Source of the DNA: an uncultured Oscillospiraceae bacterium
GTDB taxonomy: Bacteria > Bacillota > Clostridia > Oscillospirales > Oscillospiraceae
Direction of reading: 5' to 3'
Assembly (NCBI GenBank): GCA_934646175.1
Contig: CAKUEI010000043.1
Span: 1 to 13,301 of the forward strand
Length of the DNA: 13,301 nt
Position numbers and translations under genes: made by a program. Positions within the stretch are counted from its first letter, which is position 1; each line of letters begins with the position of its first letter. Positions 5,469 to 11,532 of this stretch are shown here, piece after piece. Under the pieces are notes generated by a model. The model saw only the letters and a list, made by a program, of their open reading frames with translations. It was not told the origin of the DNA and made no database searches.

Positions 5469-6021
5469 ATGCGTTTTGTCCGGGATGCTTCTCCCGCCAG
5501 CGTCGTGCGAGAAACAGGACCAGGGCTGCATACAAGCTGCCCAGCACTGCGCCCGCCAGCACGTCCGTGGGGTAATGAACGCCCACATACAGCCGGGAAA
5601 AGCCCATGAGCACCGCCACGATTATGGCGGCGGCGCGGGCCCAACGCCACGGCAATATCTTAAGCCACACGACCCCAGCGGAAAAGGCGGCGGAGGTGTG
5701 CCCCGAGGGGAAGGAATTGGGGTCCCCCGAGGTAAGCAGGGGCACGATTTCTTTCCATGTGACATAAGGCCGTGGCCGCATGATGAGATGCTTCAGAATG
5801 CCGTTGGTGACAATCAGCCCCACGGCCATGGCCAGCAGCGCCAGAAATCCCGCCCTGCGCGTCTTGGGAAAAAGCAGCAGGAGCACGGCCAGCACGATCC
5901 ACAAAATGCCGCTGTCCCCCAGATGGGTGAAGGCGGATAAAATGCGGTCCCACACAGTGCCGTGAAGGCTTTGAAGTGCCAGCAGGACGGAGGCATCCCA
6001 CTGGGCGATGGCGGAAAGCAT
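5467..6021 (-). CDS. PAP2-family membrane phosphatase (phosphatidic acid or undecaprenyl-pyrophosphate phosphatase type)
   Basis: 184 residues with about five membrane spans. The three phosphatase motifs are intact. C1 is K77...R84-P85 (KHLIMRPRP). C2 is P105-S106-G107-H108 within FPSGHTS. C3 is S142-R143...H149...D153 (SRLYVGVHYPTD). H108 and H149 are the expected catalytic histidines, facing outside the membrane. Members dephosphorylate lipid phosphates; bacterial ones such as BcrC and PgpB recycle undecaprenyl pyrophosphate or act on phosphatidylglycerol phosphate. The exact substrate is not decidable here. The ATG at 6021 follows AAAGGAGG on the minus strand. It lies downstream of the DUF4330-like gene on the same strand, with a hairpin between. 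Confidence 0.9.
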   Translation of the reverse strand: MLSAIAQWDASVLLALQSLHGTVWDRILSAFTHLGDSGILWIVLAVLLLLFPKTRRAGFLALLAMAVGLIVTNGILKHLIMRPRPYVTWKEIVPLLTSGDPNSFPSGHTSAAFSAGVVWLKILPWRWARAAAIIVAVLMGFSRLYVGVHYPTDVLAGAVLGSLYAALVLFLARRWREKHPGQNA

Positions 6022-6046
6022 GCCGCTCCCCCCTCCTTTCTATGAC

Positions 6047-6079
6047 AAAGGGCGGCGCATGTTCTGCGCCGCCCTTTTT
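6047..6079. terminator. Hairpin terminator between the PAP2 and DUF4330-like genes
   Basis: A perfect 13-bp stem joins 6047-6059 (AAAGGGCGGCGCA) and 6065-6077. The plus strand ends in TTTTT, the minus strand in TTTGT only. It follows the stop of the minus-strand gene at 6088 by 8 bases, so it probably ends or partly attenuates that transcript before the PAP2 gene. No separate PAP2 promoter is evident in the short gap. Confidence 0.7.
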
Positions 6080-6087
6080 GATCTTTG

Positions 6088-6585
6088 TTATTCAGCGGCG
6101 GCCTCGCCCCACTCGCAGGTGAGGATGACGCCGTTAGTCAGCTCGAAGTACACGGTCTTCACCGTGTGCTGCTTGCCGATGCGGACCTCCTGGGTACCCA
6201 CTTCGTTGGTGGTGGCGTTTTTCACGTTGGCCTCGATGGTAACGGTGAGGTCCAGCAGGCCGTCCTTCTCCATCTTCACGGTGTTGCTGGCGGTATCCAC
6301 CAGCACGGAAGGGGTATGGGGGGCAGCGGTAACGTCCACCACCTGTCCGTCCAGCAGATCGCCGGAGGCCATCAGCTGGGAGGGGATATGCTCCTGAATG
6401 GAGGCGTACACCTCCGGCTCGACCCCCGTGCAGAGAACGGTATAACGGATGGGGGTGGTGGGGGCAGCAACACCGTTGTTCCGGTTGAGCAGCTTATAGC
6501 CGCCCAGGGCCACCAGGGCGATGATCACGATGATGACGAGAACGTCAATGGGGTTCACGCCTCTTTTTTTCTTTGCTTCACTCAT
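6088..6585 (-). CDS. Membrane-anchored protein, DUF4330-like
   Basis: 165 residues. The ATG at 6585 was preferred over an in-frame extension to 6648 because it directly follows GGAGG and begins a typical sequence (MSEAKKKRGVNPIDVL). A short basic N-terminus is followed by one membrane span at about 12-31 (VLVIIVIIALVALGGYKLL). The remaining 130 residues are soluble, probably extracytoplasmic, with beta-rich content and a GLLDLTVTIEANV core. This layout (N-terminal 'NpIDvlvii' span and a compact external domain) matches DUF4330 proteins of Clostridia as I remember them. Their function is unknown, and they often neighbour csaB and glycosyltransferases, as here. Family assignment is from pattern memory, not a search. 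Confidence 0.65.
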   Translation of the reverse strand: MSEAKKKRGVNPIDVLVIIVIIALVALGGYKLLNRNNGVAAPTTPIRYTVLCTGVEPEVYASIQEHIPSQLMASGDLLDGQVVDVTAAPHTPSVLVDTASNTVKMEKDGLLDLTVTIEANVKNATTNEVGTQEVRIGKQHTVKTVYFELTNGVILTCEWGEAAAE

Positions 6586-6602
6586 GTCGGTTCCTCCGCG
6601 CC

Positions 6603-6631
6603 TTGACCGGCACGGCCGGTACATGTATAAT
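6603..6631 (+). promoter_or_regulatory. Promoter of the glycosyltransferase/pyruvyl transferase operon
   Basis: TTGACC at 6603-6608 and TATAAT at 6626-6631, spacer 17 bases. The spacer and -35 overlap an inverted repeat at 6606-6620 (ACCGGC-ACG-GCCGGT), a possible operator. The leader to the ATG at 6718 would be about 80 bases. Confidence 0.7.
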
Positions 6632-6655
6632 ATTTGTGTTTGGGACACGCTTATG

Positions 6656-6684
6656 ATTGTATCCCATTTTCCGCAATTTCACAA
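6656..6684 (-). promoter_or_regulatory. Divergent promoter of the DUF4330-like gene
   Basis: On the minus strand, TTGTGA (6684-6679) is followed after 17 bases by TACAAT (6661-6656). These match 4/6 and 5/6 of the consensus. Its start point would lie near 6649, 64 bases before the ATG at 6585, so its transcript overlaps the plus-strand promoter. Confidence 0.55.
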
Positions 6685-6717
6685 GACCTTTTCTCATGAA
6701 AATTGGAGTGTAGCTTC

Positions 6718-8958
6718 ATGAAAGTGATCCACTTGATTTCCGGCGGCGACAGCGGCGGCGCGAAGACCCACGTCCACTCTCTGCTGTCCGGCCTCAGCAA
6801 AGAGATCGACGTGACCATGGTATGCTTTATGGACGGACCTTTTACGGAAGAGGCCCGCGCCCTGGGCATTTCGGTGACGGTGATGCCCGGCAACAATATT
6901 CTGCGCACCTTCCGCCAGCTGAAAAAGTTCGTGCTGGACGGGAACTACGACCTCATCCACTGCCATGGCGCCCGGGGCAACCTGATGGGCGCTCTGTTGA
7001 AACGCACGGTGAAGCTGCCGGTGATCACCACGGTACACAGCGACTATCGCCTGGACTATCTGGGCCGGCCCCTTTCCCGGCTGACCTACGGCACCATCAA
7101 CACCGTCTGCCTGCGAAAAATGGACTACCGCATCGGCGTTTCCGATGCCATGGTGGACCTTTTGATCGACCGTGGCTTTGCCCCGGGGCGGCTGTTTTCC
7201 ATTTACAATGGGCTGGATTTCTCCCCCCGGCCGGTGAAGGTGCCGAAGGAACAATATCTGCGCGATGCGGGCCTTCCCGTGGAGGAGGACAGCGTGGTGG
7301 TCGGCATTGCCGCCCGGCTCGACCCGGTGAAGGACGTGGGAACGCTGGTGCGCGGCTTTGCAAAGGCCCACGAAACATGCCCCAACCTGCGCCTGCTGAT
7401 CGCCGGCGACGGGCAGCAGCGGCAGGAGCTGGAAGCGCTGAGCCGGGCGCTGGGCATTGAAAACGTCTGCCGTTTTCTAGGCTGGATCTCGGACGTGGAC
7501 TCGTTTTATAACGCCATCGACGTGAACAGCCTGACCTCCCTTTCCGAGACCTTTCCCTACTCCCTGACGGAGGGCGCCCGGGCGGGGCTGCCCACGGTGA
7601 GTTCCCGGGTGGGCGGCGTTCCCTATCTCATCGAAAGCGGCGTAACGGGGCTTTTGTTCCCCGCCGGGGACGCGGATGCGCTGGCCGAGCAGCTCGTCAA
7701 ACTGGCTCGCCAGCCCGAGCTGCGGGAGCGGCTGGGCCGGGCCATTTACCGTAAGGCGGCCACGGACTATTCTCTGGACCGCACCATCTCCACCCAGTTG
7801 GAGATCTACCGTTCCGTGCTGAGGCGCTCTCACCGGCCCGCCGGGCGGGACGGTGTGCTGGTGTGCGGCGCCTACGGGCGCGGCAACGCCGGGGACGACG
7901 CCATTCTGGAGGCCATCCTTACCGAGATCCGCAGCATCGATCCGGATATGCCGGTGTGGGTGCTGTCCCGCAATCCGAAAAATACCATGCACGCCTATCG
8001 CACCGATGCCATTTACACCTTCGCCGTGCCTAAGTTCCTCCGCAGAATGAGCAGGACCAAGCTCTATATCAACGGCGGCGGTTCGCTGATGCAGGATGCC
8101 ACCTCCCACCGCAGCCTGTGGTTTTACCTCTTCACCCTGTCGGCGGCCAAGTGTCTGGGCAATCAGGTGATGATGTACGGCTGCGGCATTGGGCCCATTC
8201 ACGATGCGCAGAACCGGAAGCGGGCGGCCAAGGTTTTGCAGAAGCGGGTGGACGCCATCACCCTGCGGGATACCAATTCCGCCGACGAGCTGAAGGATCT
8301 GGGGGTGGATCGCCCTCTCATCCGCATGGCGGCCGACCCCACAGTGATCCTGCCCGCTGACAGCAAAGAGACCATCGACGCGGTGATGGAGACACGGGGG
8401 CTGGACCCTCAGGGGCGTTATATCGGCTTCGGCCTGCGTCCGTGGCCGGGCTTTGAGCAGCACGTGGCGGCGCTGGCCCGCGCGGCGGACTATGCCTATG
8501 AGACCTACGGCCTGACGCCGGTGTTTCTGCCCATCGAGCCGAAGCACGATGTGGCGGCGGCCCGGAAGGTGGCGGAACGAATGACCGCCCCCTGCAAGGT
8601 GCTGGATGATCTGGGCAGCAGCGGGCACACTATCGGTCTGTTCGCCCGGATGGAGATCGTGGTGTCCATGCGGCTGCACGCACTGGTGTTCTCCGCCGGG
8701 CAGGGAGTTCCGCTGGTGGGTGTGGTGTATGACCCGAAGGTGAGCTCCTTCCTGCAGTATATCGGGCAGGACCTGTTCCTCGACCTGAAGGACGCCCAGC
8801 CGGAGGCGCTGGAACATCTCATCGATCAGGCGGCAGCGCGCCGGGAAGACAAGGCTTTCCGGCTGAAAAGTGTGCAGAAGCTGCGGGCGCTGGAGCGGTG
8901 CAACCGCGAAACGGCAGCAGAGCTTTTGGGCCTTTCCTGGGGAGGCGAGAAAGCATGA
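6718..8958 (+). CDS. Fused family 4-like glycosyltransferase and CsaB-type polysaccharide pyruvyl transferase
   Basis: 746 residues in one open frame. ATG 6718 follows GGAG (6705-6708) at 9 bases. Residues 1 to about 370 form a GT-B glycosyltransferase: nucleotide-loop GGDSGGAKTHV at 9-19, the middle VGIAARLDPVKDVGTL stretch, and the E-x7-E donor motif E277...E285 (ETFPYSLTE). After a short linker, residues 379 to about 740 form a CsaB-like pyruvyl transferase: GAYGRGNAGDD at 384-394, GGGSLMQD at 453-460, YGCGIGP at 487-493, and SMRLHAL around R652 and H654. CsaB adds pyruvate ketals to secondary cell-wall polysaccharide, which SLH domains of surface proteins bind. One protein thus probably adds a sugar and pyruvylates the glycan at the inner membrane. 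The ATGA overlap (8955-8958) couples it to the next glycosyltransferase. Confidence 0.88.
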   Translation: MKVIHLISGGDSGGAKTHVHSLLSGLSKEIDVTMVCFMDGPFTEEARALGISVTVMPGNNILRTFRQLKKFVLDGNYDLIHCHGARGNLMGALLKRTVKLPVITTVHSDYRLDYLGRPLSRLTYGTINTVCLRKMDYRIGVSDAMVDLLIDRGFAPGRLFSIYNGLDFSPRPVKVPKEQYLRDAGLPVEEDSVVVGIAARLDPVKDVGTLVRGFAKAHETCPNLRLLIAGDGQQRQELEALSRALGIENVCRFLGWISDVDSFYNAIDVNSLTSLSETFPYSLTEGARAGLPTVSSRVGGVPYLIESGVTGLLFPAGDADALAEQLVKLARQPELRERLGRAIYRKAATDYSLDRTISTQLEIYRSVLRRSHRPAGRDGVLVCGAYGRGNAGDDAILEAILTEIRSIDPDMPVWVLSRNPKNTMHAYRTDAIYTFAVPKFLRRMSRTKLYINGGGSLMQDATSHRSLWFYLFTLSAAKCLGNQVMMYGCGIGPIHDAQNRKRAAKVLQKRVDAITLRDTNSADELKDLGVDRPLIRMAADPTVILPADSKETIDAVMETRGLDPQGRYIGFGLRPWPGFEQHVAALARAADYAYETYGLTPVFLPIEPKHDVAAARKVAERMTAPCKVLDDLGSSGHTIGLFARMEIVVSMRLHALVFSAGQGVPLVGVVYDPKVSSFLQYIGQDLFLDLKDAQPEALEHLIDQAAARREDKAFRLKSVQKLRALERCNRETAAELLGLSWGGEKA

Positions 8959-10022
8959 AGCAGCTGGTCTGCCTCTCTCATGAGCCGTGGAGCAAAAATC
9001 CCGGCCGCACCCAGCATCTGCTTTCCCGATTAAAGGACGTGCAGATCCTATGGTTTCAGCCAGCGGCGGGTCCGCTGGACCGCAGATGGCGGGCCGGCGG
9101 GCAAAAGGTGCGGCAATGGGTGACGGTTTACACCCTTCCCCCTGCCCGCTCGATGCGTCAGCTGTTCCATCCGGAGGCCGCCTTTGATGCCCAGCGTCAG
9201 GGCCGGTTCGTGGCGGAGAAAATGCGGCGGCACCGATTCCGCAACGCCGCTCTTTGGTGTACCGACCCCCGACAGGTGCATCTGTTGGAGCAACTGGAGT
9301 ACAGCCGCCTGATCTATGACTGCCACCGGGACTGGTCCAGCCTGCCCATCGAATGGGAAAGCCAGATGACCGTCCAGGCTGATGTAGTGTTCGCCGCATC
9401 CCGGGCGCTGGCGGAGTATCTCTCTCCCTGCAATCTCAATGTGGTGCTGTTGCCCGAAGGGGTGAACTATGCCATGTTCGCCCAGGAATTTCCCCCGGCG
9501 GAGCGGCCCGGCTTCTGCTTTGTGGGGTCCCTGTACCCCGATCTGGACCTTGCCCCCCTGCTGTACGCCGCAAGGGAGCTTCCCAAGTGCCGCTTCACCG
9601 TCATCGGCGGTGTGAAGGACGGCGGGCCGCCGGAGCTGGATGCCCTGAAAAAGCTGCGCAACGTGCGCCTGTTGGGGCAGCGGCCCGAGCTGGACCTTCC
9701 CGAGCTTTTAGGGCAGCAGCAGGTGTACGTGAACCTCCTGCGGGATTCCGAGGCCAGCACCGCCATCATCCCGGAGCGGATGTATGAATATCTGGCCACG
9801 GGAAAGCCCATCGTCTCCATGCTGTGGCCCGAGCAGGTGGAGGAGCTGGCCGATGTGATCTACGGTGCTCACGACGAACGGGAGTTTTTAAGTTGCTGCA
9901 AGCAAGCACTGGCGGAATCCCCCGGCTGGGTCACCGATCGGCGGCGTAGCTATGCCGAGCGCTCCTCCTGGTCGGAGCGGGCGGCGGCGGTGCAGAAAAT
10001 CTTGGATACGCTTTCCGGCTGA
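8955..10022 (+). CDS. Glycosyltransferase, GT-B fold (family 4-like, TuaH-like)
   Basis: 355 residues. ATG 8955 overlaps the previous stop (ATGA) and follows GGAGGC at 8941; a longer in-frame form from 8898 is disfavoured. The N-terminal half has LIYDCHRDW, then ADVVFAASRALAEYL, then VVLLPEGVNYAMF (163-175). This is the arrangement of teichuronic acid-type glycosyltransferases of the TuaH group. The C-terminal half has PGFCFVGSLYPDLD, CRFTVIGG, and the donor-binding PERMYEYLATGKPIVSM from residue 273. No membrane span is visible, so it is probably a cytoplasmic enzyme acting on a lipid-linked glycan together with the upstream fusion protein. Acceptor and sugar are unknown. Confidence 0.85.
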   Translation: MKQLVCLSHEPWSKNPGRTQHLLSRLKDVQILWFQPAAGPLDRRWRAGGQKVRQWVTVYTLPPARSMRQLFHPEAAFDAQRQGRFVAEKMRRHRFRNAALWCTDPRQVHLLEQLEYSRLIYDCHRDWSSLPIEWESQMTVQADVVFAASRALAEYLSPCNLNVVLLPEGVNYAMFAQEFPPAERPGFCFVGSLYPDLDLAPLLYAARELPKCRFTVIGGVKDGGPPELDALKKLRNVRLLGQRPELDLPELLGQQQVYVNLLRDSEASTAIIPERMYEYLATGKPIVSMLWPEQVEELADVIYGAHDEREFLSCCKQALAESPGWVTDRRRSYAERSSWSERAAAVQKILDTLSG

Positions 10023-10129
10023 TTGCCGGTTGTAGACAAGAATTTTAAGTTTTTGCTGCAAAGAAGTTGTGTAAGGCTACAAATTTTACATGAACCCTTG
10101 CATTTCAGTTGGAAATTGGCTATTCTATA
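10023..10129. other. AT-rich intergenic stretch before the purE leader
   Basis: This stretch is visibly richer in A and T than its surroundings and has no coding signal. TTGTAG (10030-10035) can pair with CTACAA (10077-10082), followed by ATTTTA; with a 41-base loop this is a poor terminator. CCGGTTG (10026-10032) is complementary to CAACCGG (10138-10144). I saw no clear terminator for the glycosyltransferase operon, so read-through into the purine operon is possible. Confidence 0.5.
10098..10126 (+). promoter_or_regulatory. Possible promoter of the purine operon
   Basis: TTGCAT (10098-10103) and TATTCT (10121-10126) are separated by 17 bases and lie in the AT-rich stretch. The matches are 3/6 and 4/6, so this is a weak or regulated candidate. 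A start near 10130 would coincide with the 5' edge of the structured leader. Confidence 0.35.
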
Positions 10130-10236
10130 GCCGTATTCAACCGGACGGAGGTGCCCCTGTATGTCTCGACTGCTCGCACTCGGCGGACAAAAGGCTCAGG
10201 GAACCCGTGCGGCCAAAATGAACGCATAACCCGTAC
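10130..10236 (+). promoter_or_regulatory. Structured leader of the purine operon, unrecognised type
   Basis: GCCGTAT (10130-10136) pairs with GTGCGGC (10207-10213). GGT (10150-10152) plus CCCTG (10155-10159) pair with CAGGG (10197-10201) plus ACC (10203-10205). An inner arm forms from GTC (10163-10165) with GAC (10186-10188) and TCGA (10166-10169) with TCGG (10180-10183). GTGCGG (10207-10212) can instead pair with CCGTAC (10231-10236), undoing the closing stem. A terminator-like hairpin follows, as in a riboswitch or attenuator. I could not match guanine, ZTP, THF, glycine, TPP or ykkC-type consensus sequences. Pairings are by eye only. Confidence 0.4.
10161..10229 (+). CDS. Possible 22-residue leader peptide upstream of purE
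   Basis: ATG 10161 follows GGAGGT (10147-10152) at 8 bases, as good a ribosome binding site as those of the real genes nearby, and TAA ends it at 10227-10229. The product would be small, basic and without a membrane segment: MSRLLALGGQ, then KAQGTRAAKMNA. It contains no run of one amino acid that would suggest classical attenuation. It ends just before the terminator-like hairpin (10241-10276), so its translation would disturb the leader fold. It may be a regulatory uORF or chance; conservation is unknown. Confidence 0.35.
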   Translation: MSRLLALGGQKAQGTRAAKMNA

Positions 10237-10240
10237 CGCA

Positions 10241-10281
10241 AAAGCAGGTCACCGTTTTCTGGCGGCCTGCTTTCTTCTTTT
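10241..10281 (+). terminator. Terminator-like hairpin in the purE leader
   Basis: AAAGCAGG (10241-10248) pairs with CCTGCTTT (10266-10273), extended inwards by five or six pairs with one mismatch, followed by CTTCTTTT. An alternative outer stem, CGCAAAAG (10237-10244) with CTTTTGCG (10277-10284), overlaps the same bases and would trap the T-rich tail. It lies 39 bases before the purE TTG, so it is an attenuator candidate. Confidence 0.6.
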
Positions 10282-10319
10282 GCGCGGGCCGCTTAGGCAG
10301 AAATGAGGAGGTCTTTCTT

Positions 10320-10808
10320 TTGAAAAAGGTTGCCGTGATCATGGGGTCGGACTCCGACCTGGACACCATGCGTCCCTGCATCGCCCGTCTGGACAAGCTG
10401 GGCATTCCCCGGGAAGTACACATCATCTCCGCCCACCGGACGCCGGCAGCGGCAGAGCAGTTTGCCTCTCACGCGGAGGAGAACGGCTTCGGCGTGATTA
10501 TCGCAGCGGCGGGCAAGGCGGCCCATCTGGGCGGCGTGCTGGCCGCGTACACCACGCTGCCGGTGATCGGTGTGCCCATCAAGACCAGCATGATGGGTGG
10601 GCTGGACAGTCTTCTCTCCATGGTACAGATGCCCAAGGGCATTCCCGTGGCGTGCGTGGCGGTGGACGGCGCGGACAATGCCGCCATTCTGGCTGCGCAG
10701 ATGCTGGCCCTTTCCGATGAAAGGCTTTCTGCAAAGCTAAAAGAGTTCAAACAGGATATGGCGGACGAAGTTTCCGCCAAGGACCGTAAGATTCAGGAGG
10801 GTATTTGA
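10320..10808 (+). CDS. purE: N5-carboxyaminoimidazole ribonucleotide mutase, class I
   Basis: 162 residues, the family length. The start is TTG 10320, 7 bases after AGGAGGT (10306-10312). The active-site signatures are present: MGSDSDLDTM near the N-terminus, SAHRTP around residues 40-45, and AAAGKAAHLGGVLA in the middle, followed by PVIGVPIKTSMMGGLDSLLS. PurE converts N5-CAIR to CAIR in inosine monophosphate synthesis. The sequence is of the bacterial class I type, which normally needs PurK to make N5-CAIR; purK is not in this window. It opens the purE-C-F-M operon and lies one base before purC, whose ribosome binding site (AGGAGGG) is inside the end of purE. Confidence 0.96.
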   Translation: MKKVAVIMGSDSDLDTMRPCIARLDKLGIPREVHIISAHRTPAAAEQFASHAEENGFGVIIAAAGKAAHLGGVLAAYTTLPVIGVPIKTSMMGGLDSLLSMVQMPKGIPVACVAVDGADNAAILAAQMLALSDERLSAKLKEFKQDMADEVSAKDRKIQEGI

Positions 10809-10809
10809 A

Positions 10810-11529
10810 ATGGGTTACGAAAAGAAAGAGCAGCTTTATGAAGGCAAGGCCAAGAAGGTCTTCGCAAGCAACGATCCCGATGTGGTGATCGTCTCCTACA
10901 AGGATGACGCCACCGCCTTCAACGGCCTGAAGAAGGGCACCATCGCCGGCAAGGGCGCCATCAACAACCGCATGACCAACAACCTCATGCGCCGTCTGGA
11001 GAAGAAGGGCGTCCCCACCCACTTTGTGGAGGAGCTGTCCGACCGCGAGACCGCGGTGAAGAAGGTGTCCATCGTTCCGCTGGAGGTCATCATCCGCAAC
11101 ATCTCCGCCGGTTCCTTCGCCAAGCGCTACGGCGTGGAAGAGGGCATCGTGTTCGACCATCCCACCATCGAGTTCTCCTACAAGAACGACGATCTGGGCG
11201 ATCCCCTCCTGAACACCTATCATGCGCTGGCCCTGAAACTGGCCACCGAGGAAGAGATCGAGCTCATCAAAAAGTACGCCTTCGCCGTGAACGACCTGCT
11301 GAAGGGCTTCATGAAGGAGATCGGCATCGACCTTGTGGACTTCAAGCTGGAGTTCGGCAAGACCAGCGACGGCACCATCGTGCTGGCCGATGAGATCAGC
11401 CCCGACACCTGCCGCCTGTGGGACGAAAAGACCCACGAGAAGCTGGACAAGGACCGCTTCCGCCGCGACCTTGGCAACGCGGAAGAGGCTTATGAAGAGG
11501 TCATGCGCCGCCTGATGGGGGACAAGTGA
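10810..11529 (+). CDS. purC: Phosphoribosylaminoimidazole-succinocarboxamide (SAICAR) synthase
   Basis: 239 residues, normal for bacterial PurC. Conserved parts are LYEGKAKKVF near the N-terminus, KDDATAFNG, VIIRNISAGSFAKRYGVEEG at about 96-115, VDFKLEFG and LADEISPDTCRLWD near the C-terminus. The enzyme joins aspartate to CAIR with ATP, the step directly after PurE. The ATG at 10810 follows the purE stop by one base with AGGAGGG before it. purF begins three bases after the purC stop, so the genes are tightly coupled. Confidence 0.97.
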   Translation: MGYEKKEQLYEGKAKKVFASNDPDVVIVSYKDDATAFNGLKKGTIAGKGAINNRMTNNLMRRLEKKGVPTHFVEELSDRETAVKKVSIVPLEVIIRNISAGSFAKRYGVEEGIVFDHPTIEFSYKNDDLGDPLLNTYHALALKLATEEEIELIKKYAFAVNDLLKGFMKEIGIDLVDFKLEFGKTSDGTIVLADEISPDTCRLWDEKTHEKLDKDRFRRDLGNAEEAYEEVMRRLMGDK

Positions 11530-11532
11530 TCC

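Noticed and set aside
4137..5588. Long minus-strand open frame (483 codons) opposite rplJ and rplL
   Set aside because: Antisense shadow; it runs across two real genes, a promoter and two terminators and has low-complexity Gln/Asp/Leu-rich content.
7477..9399. 640-codon minus-strand open frame opposite the glycosyltransferase genes
   Set aside because: Its length is due to high GC and codon bias of the real plus-strand genes, and it crosses the ATGA junction between them. No domain is visible.
10023..10319. 6S RNA or a known purine or ZTP riboswitch before purE
   Set aside because: No rod-like fold with matching ends and central bubble could be drawn. The conserved cores of purine, ZTP and ykkC-type riboswitches are absent by eye.
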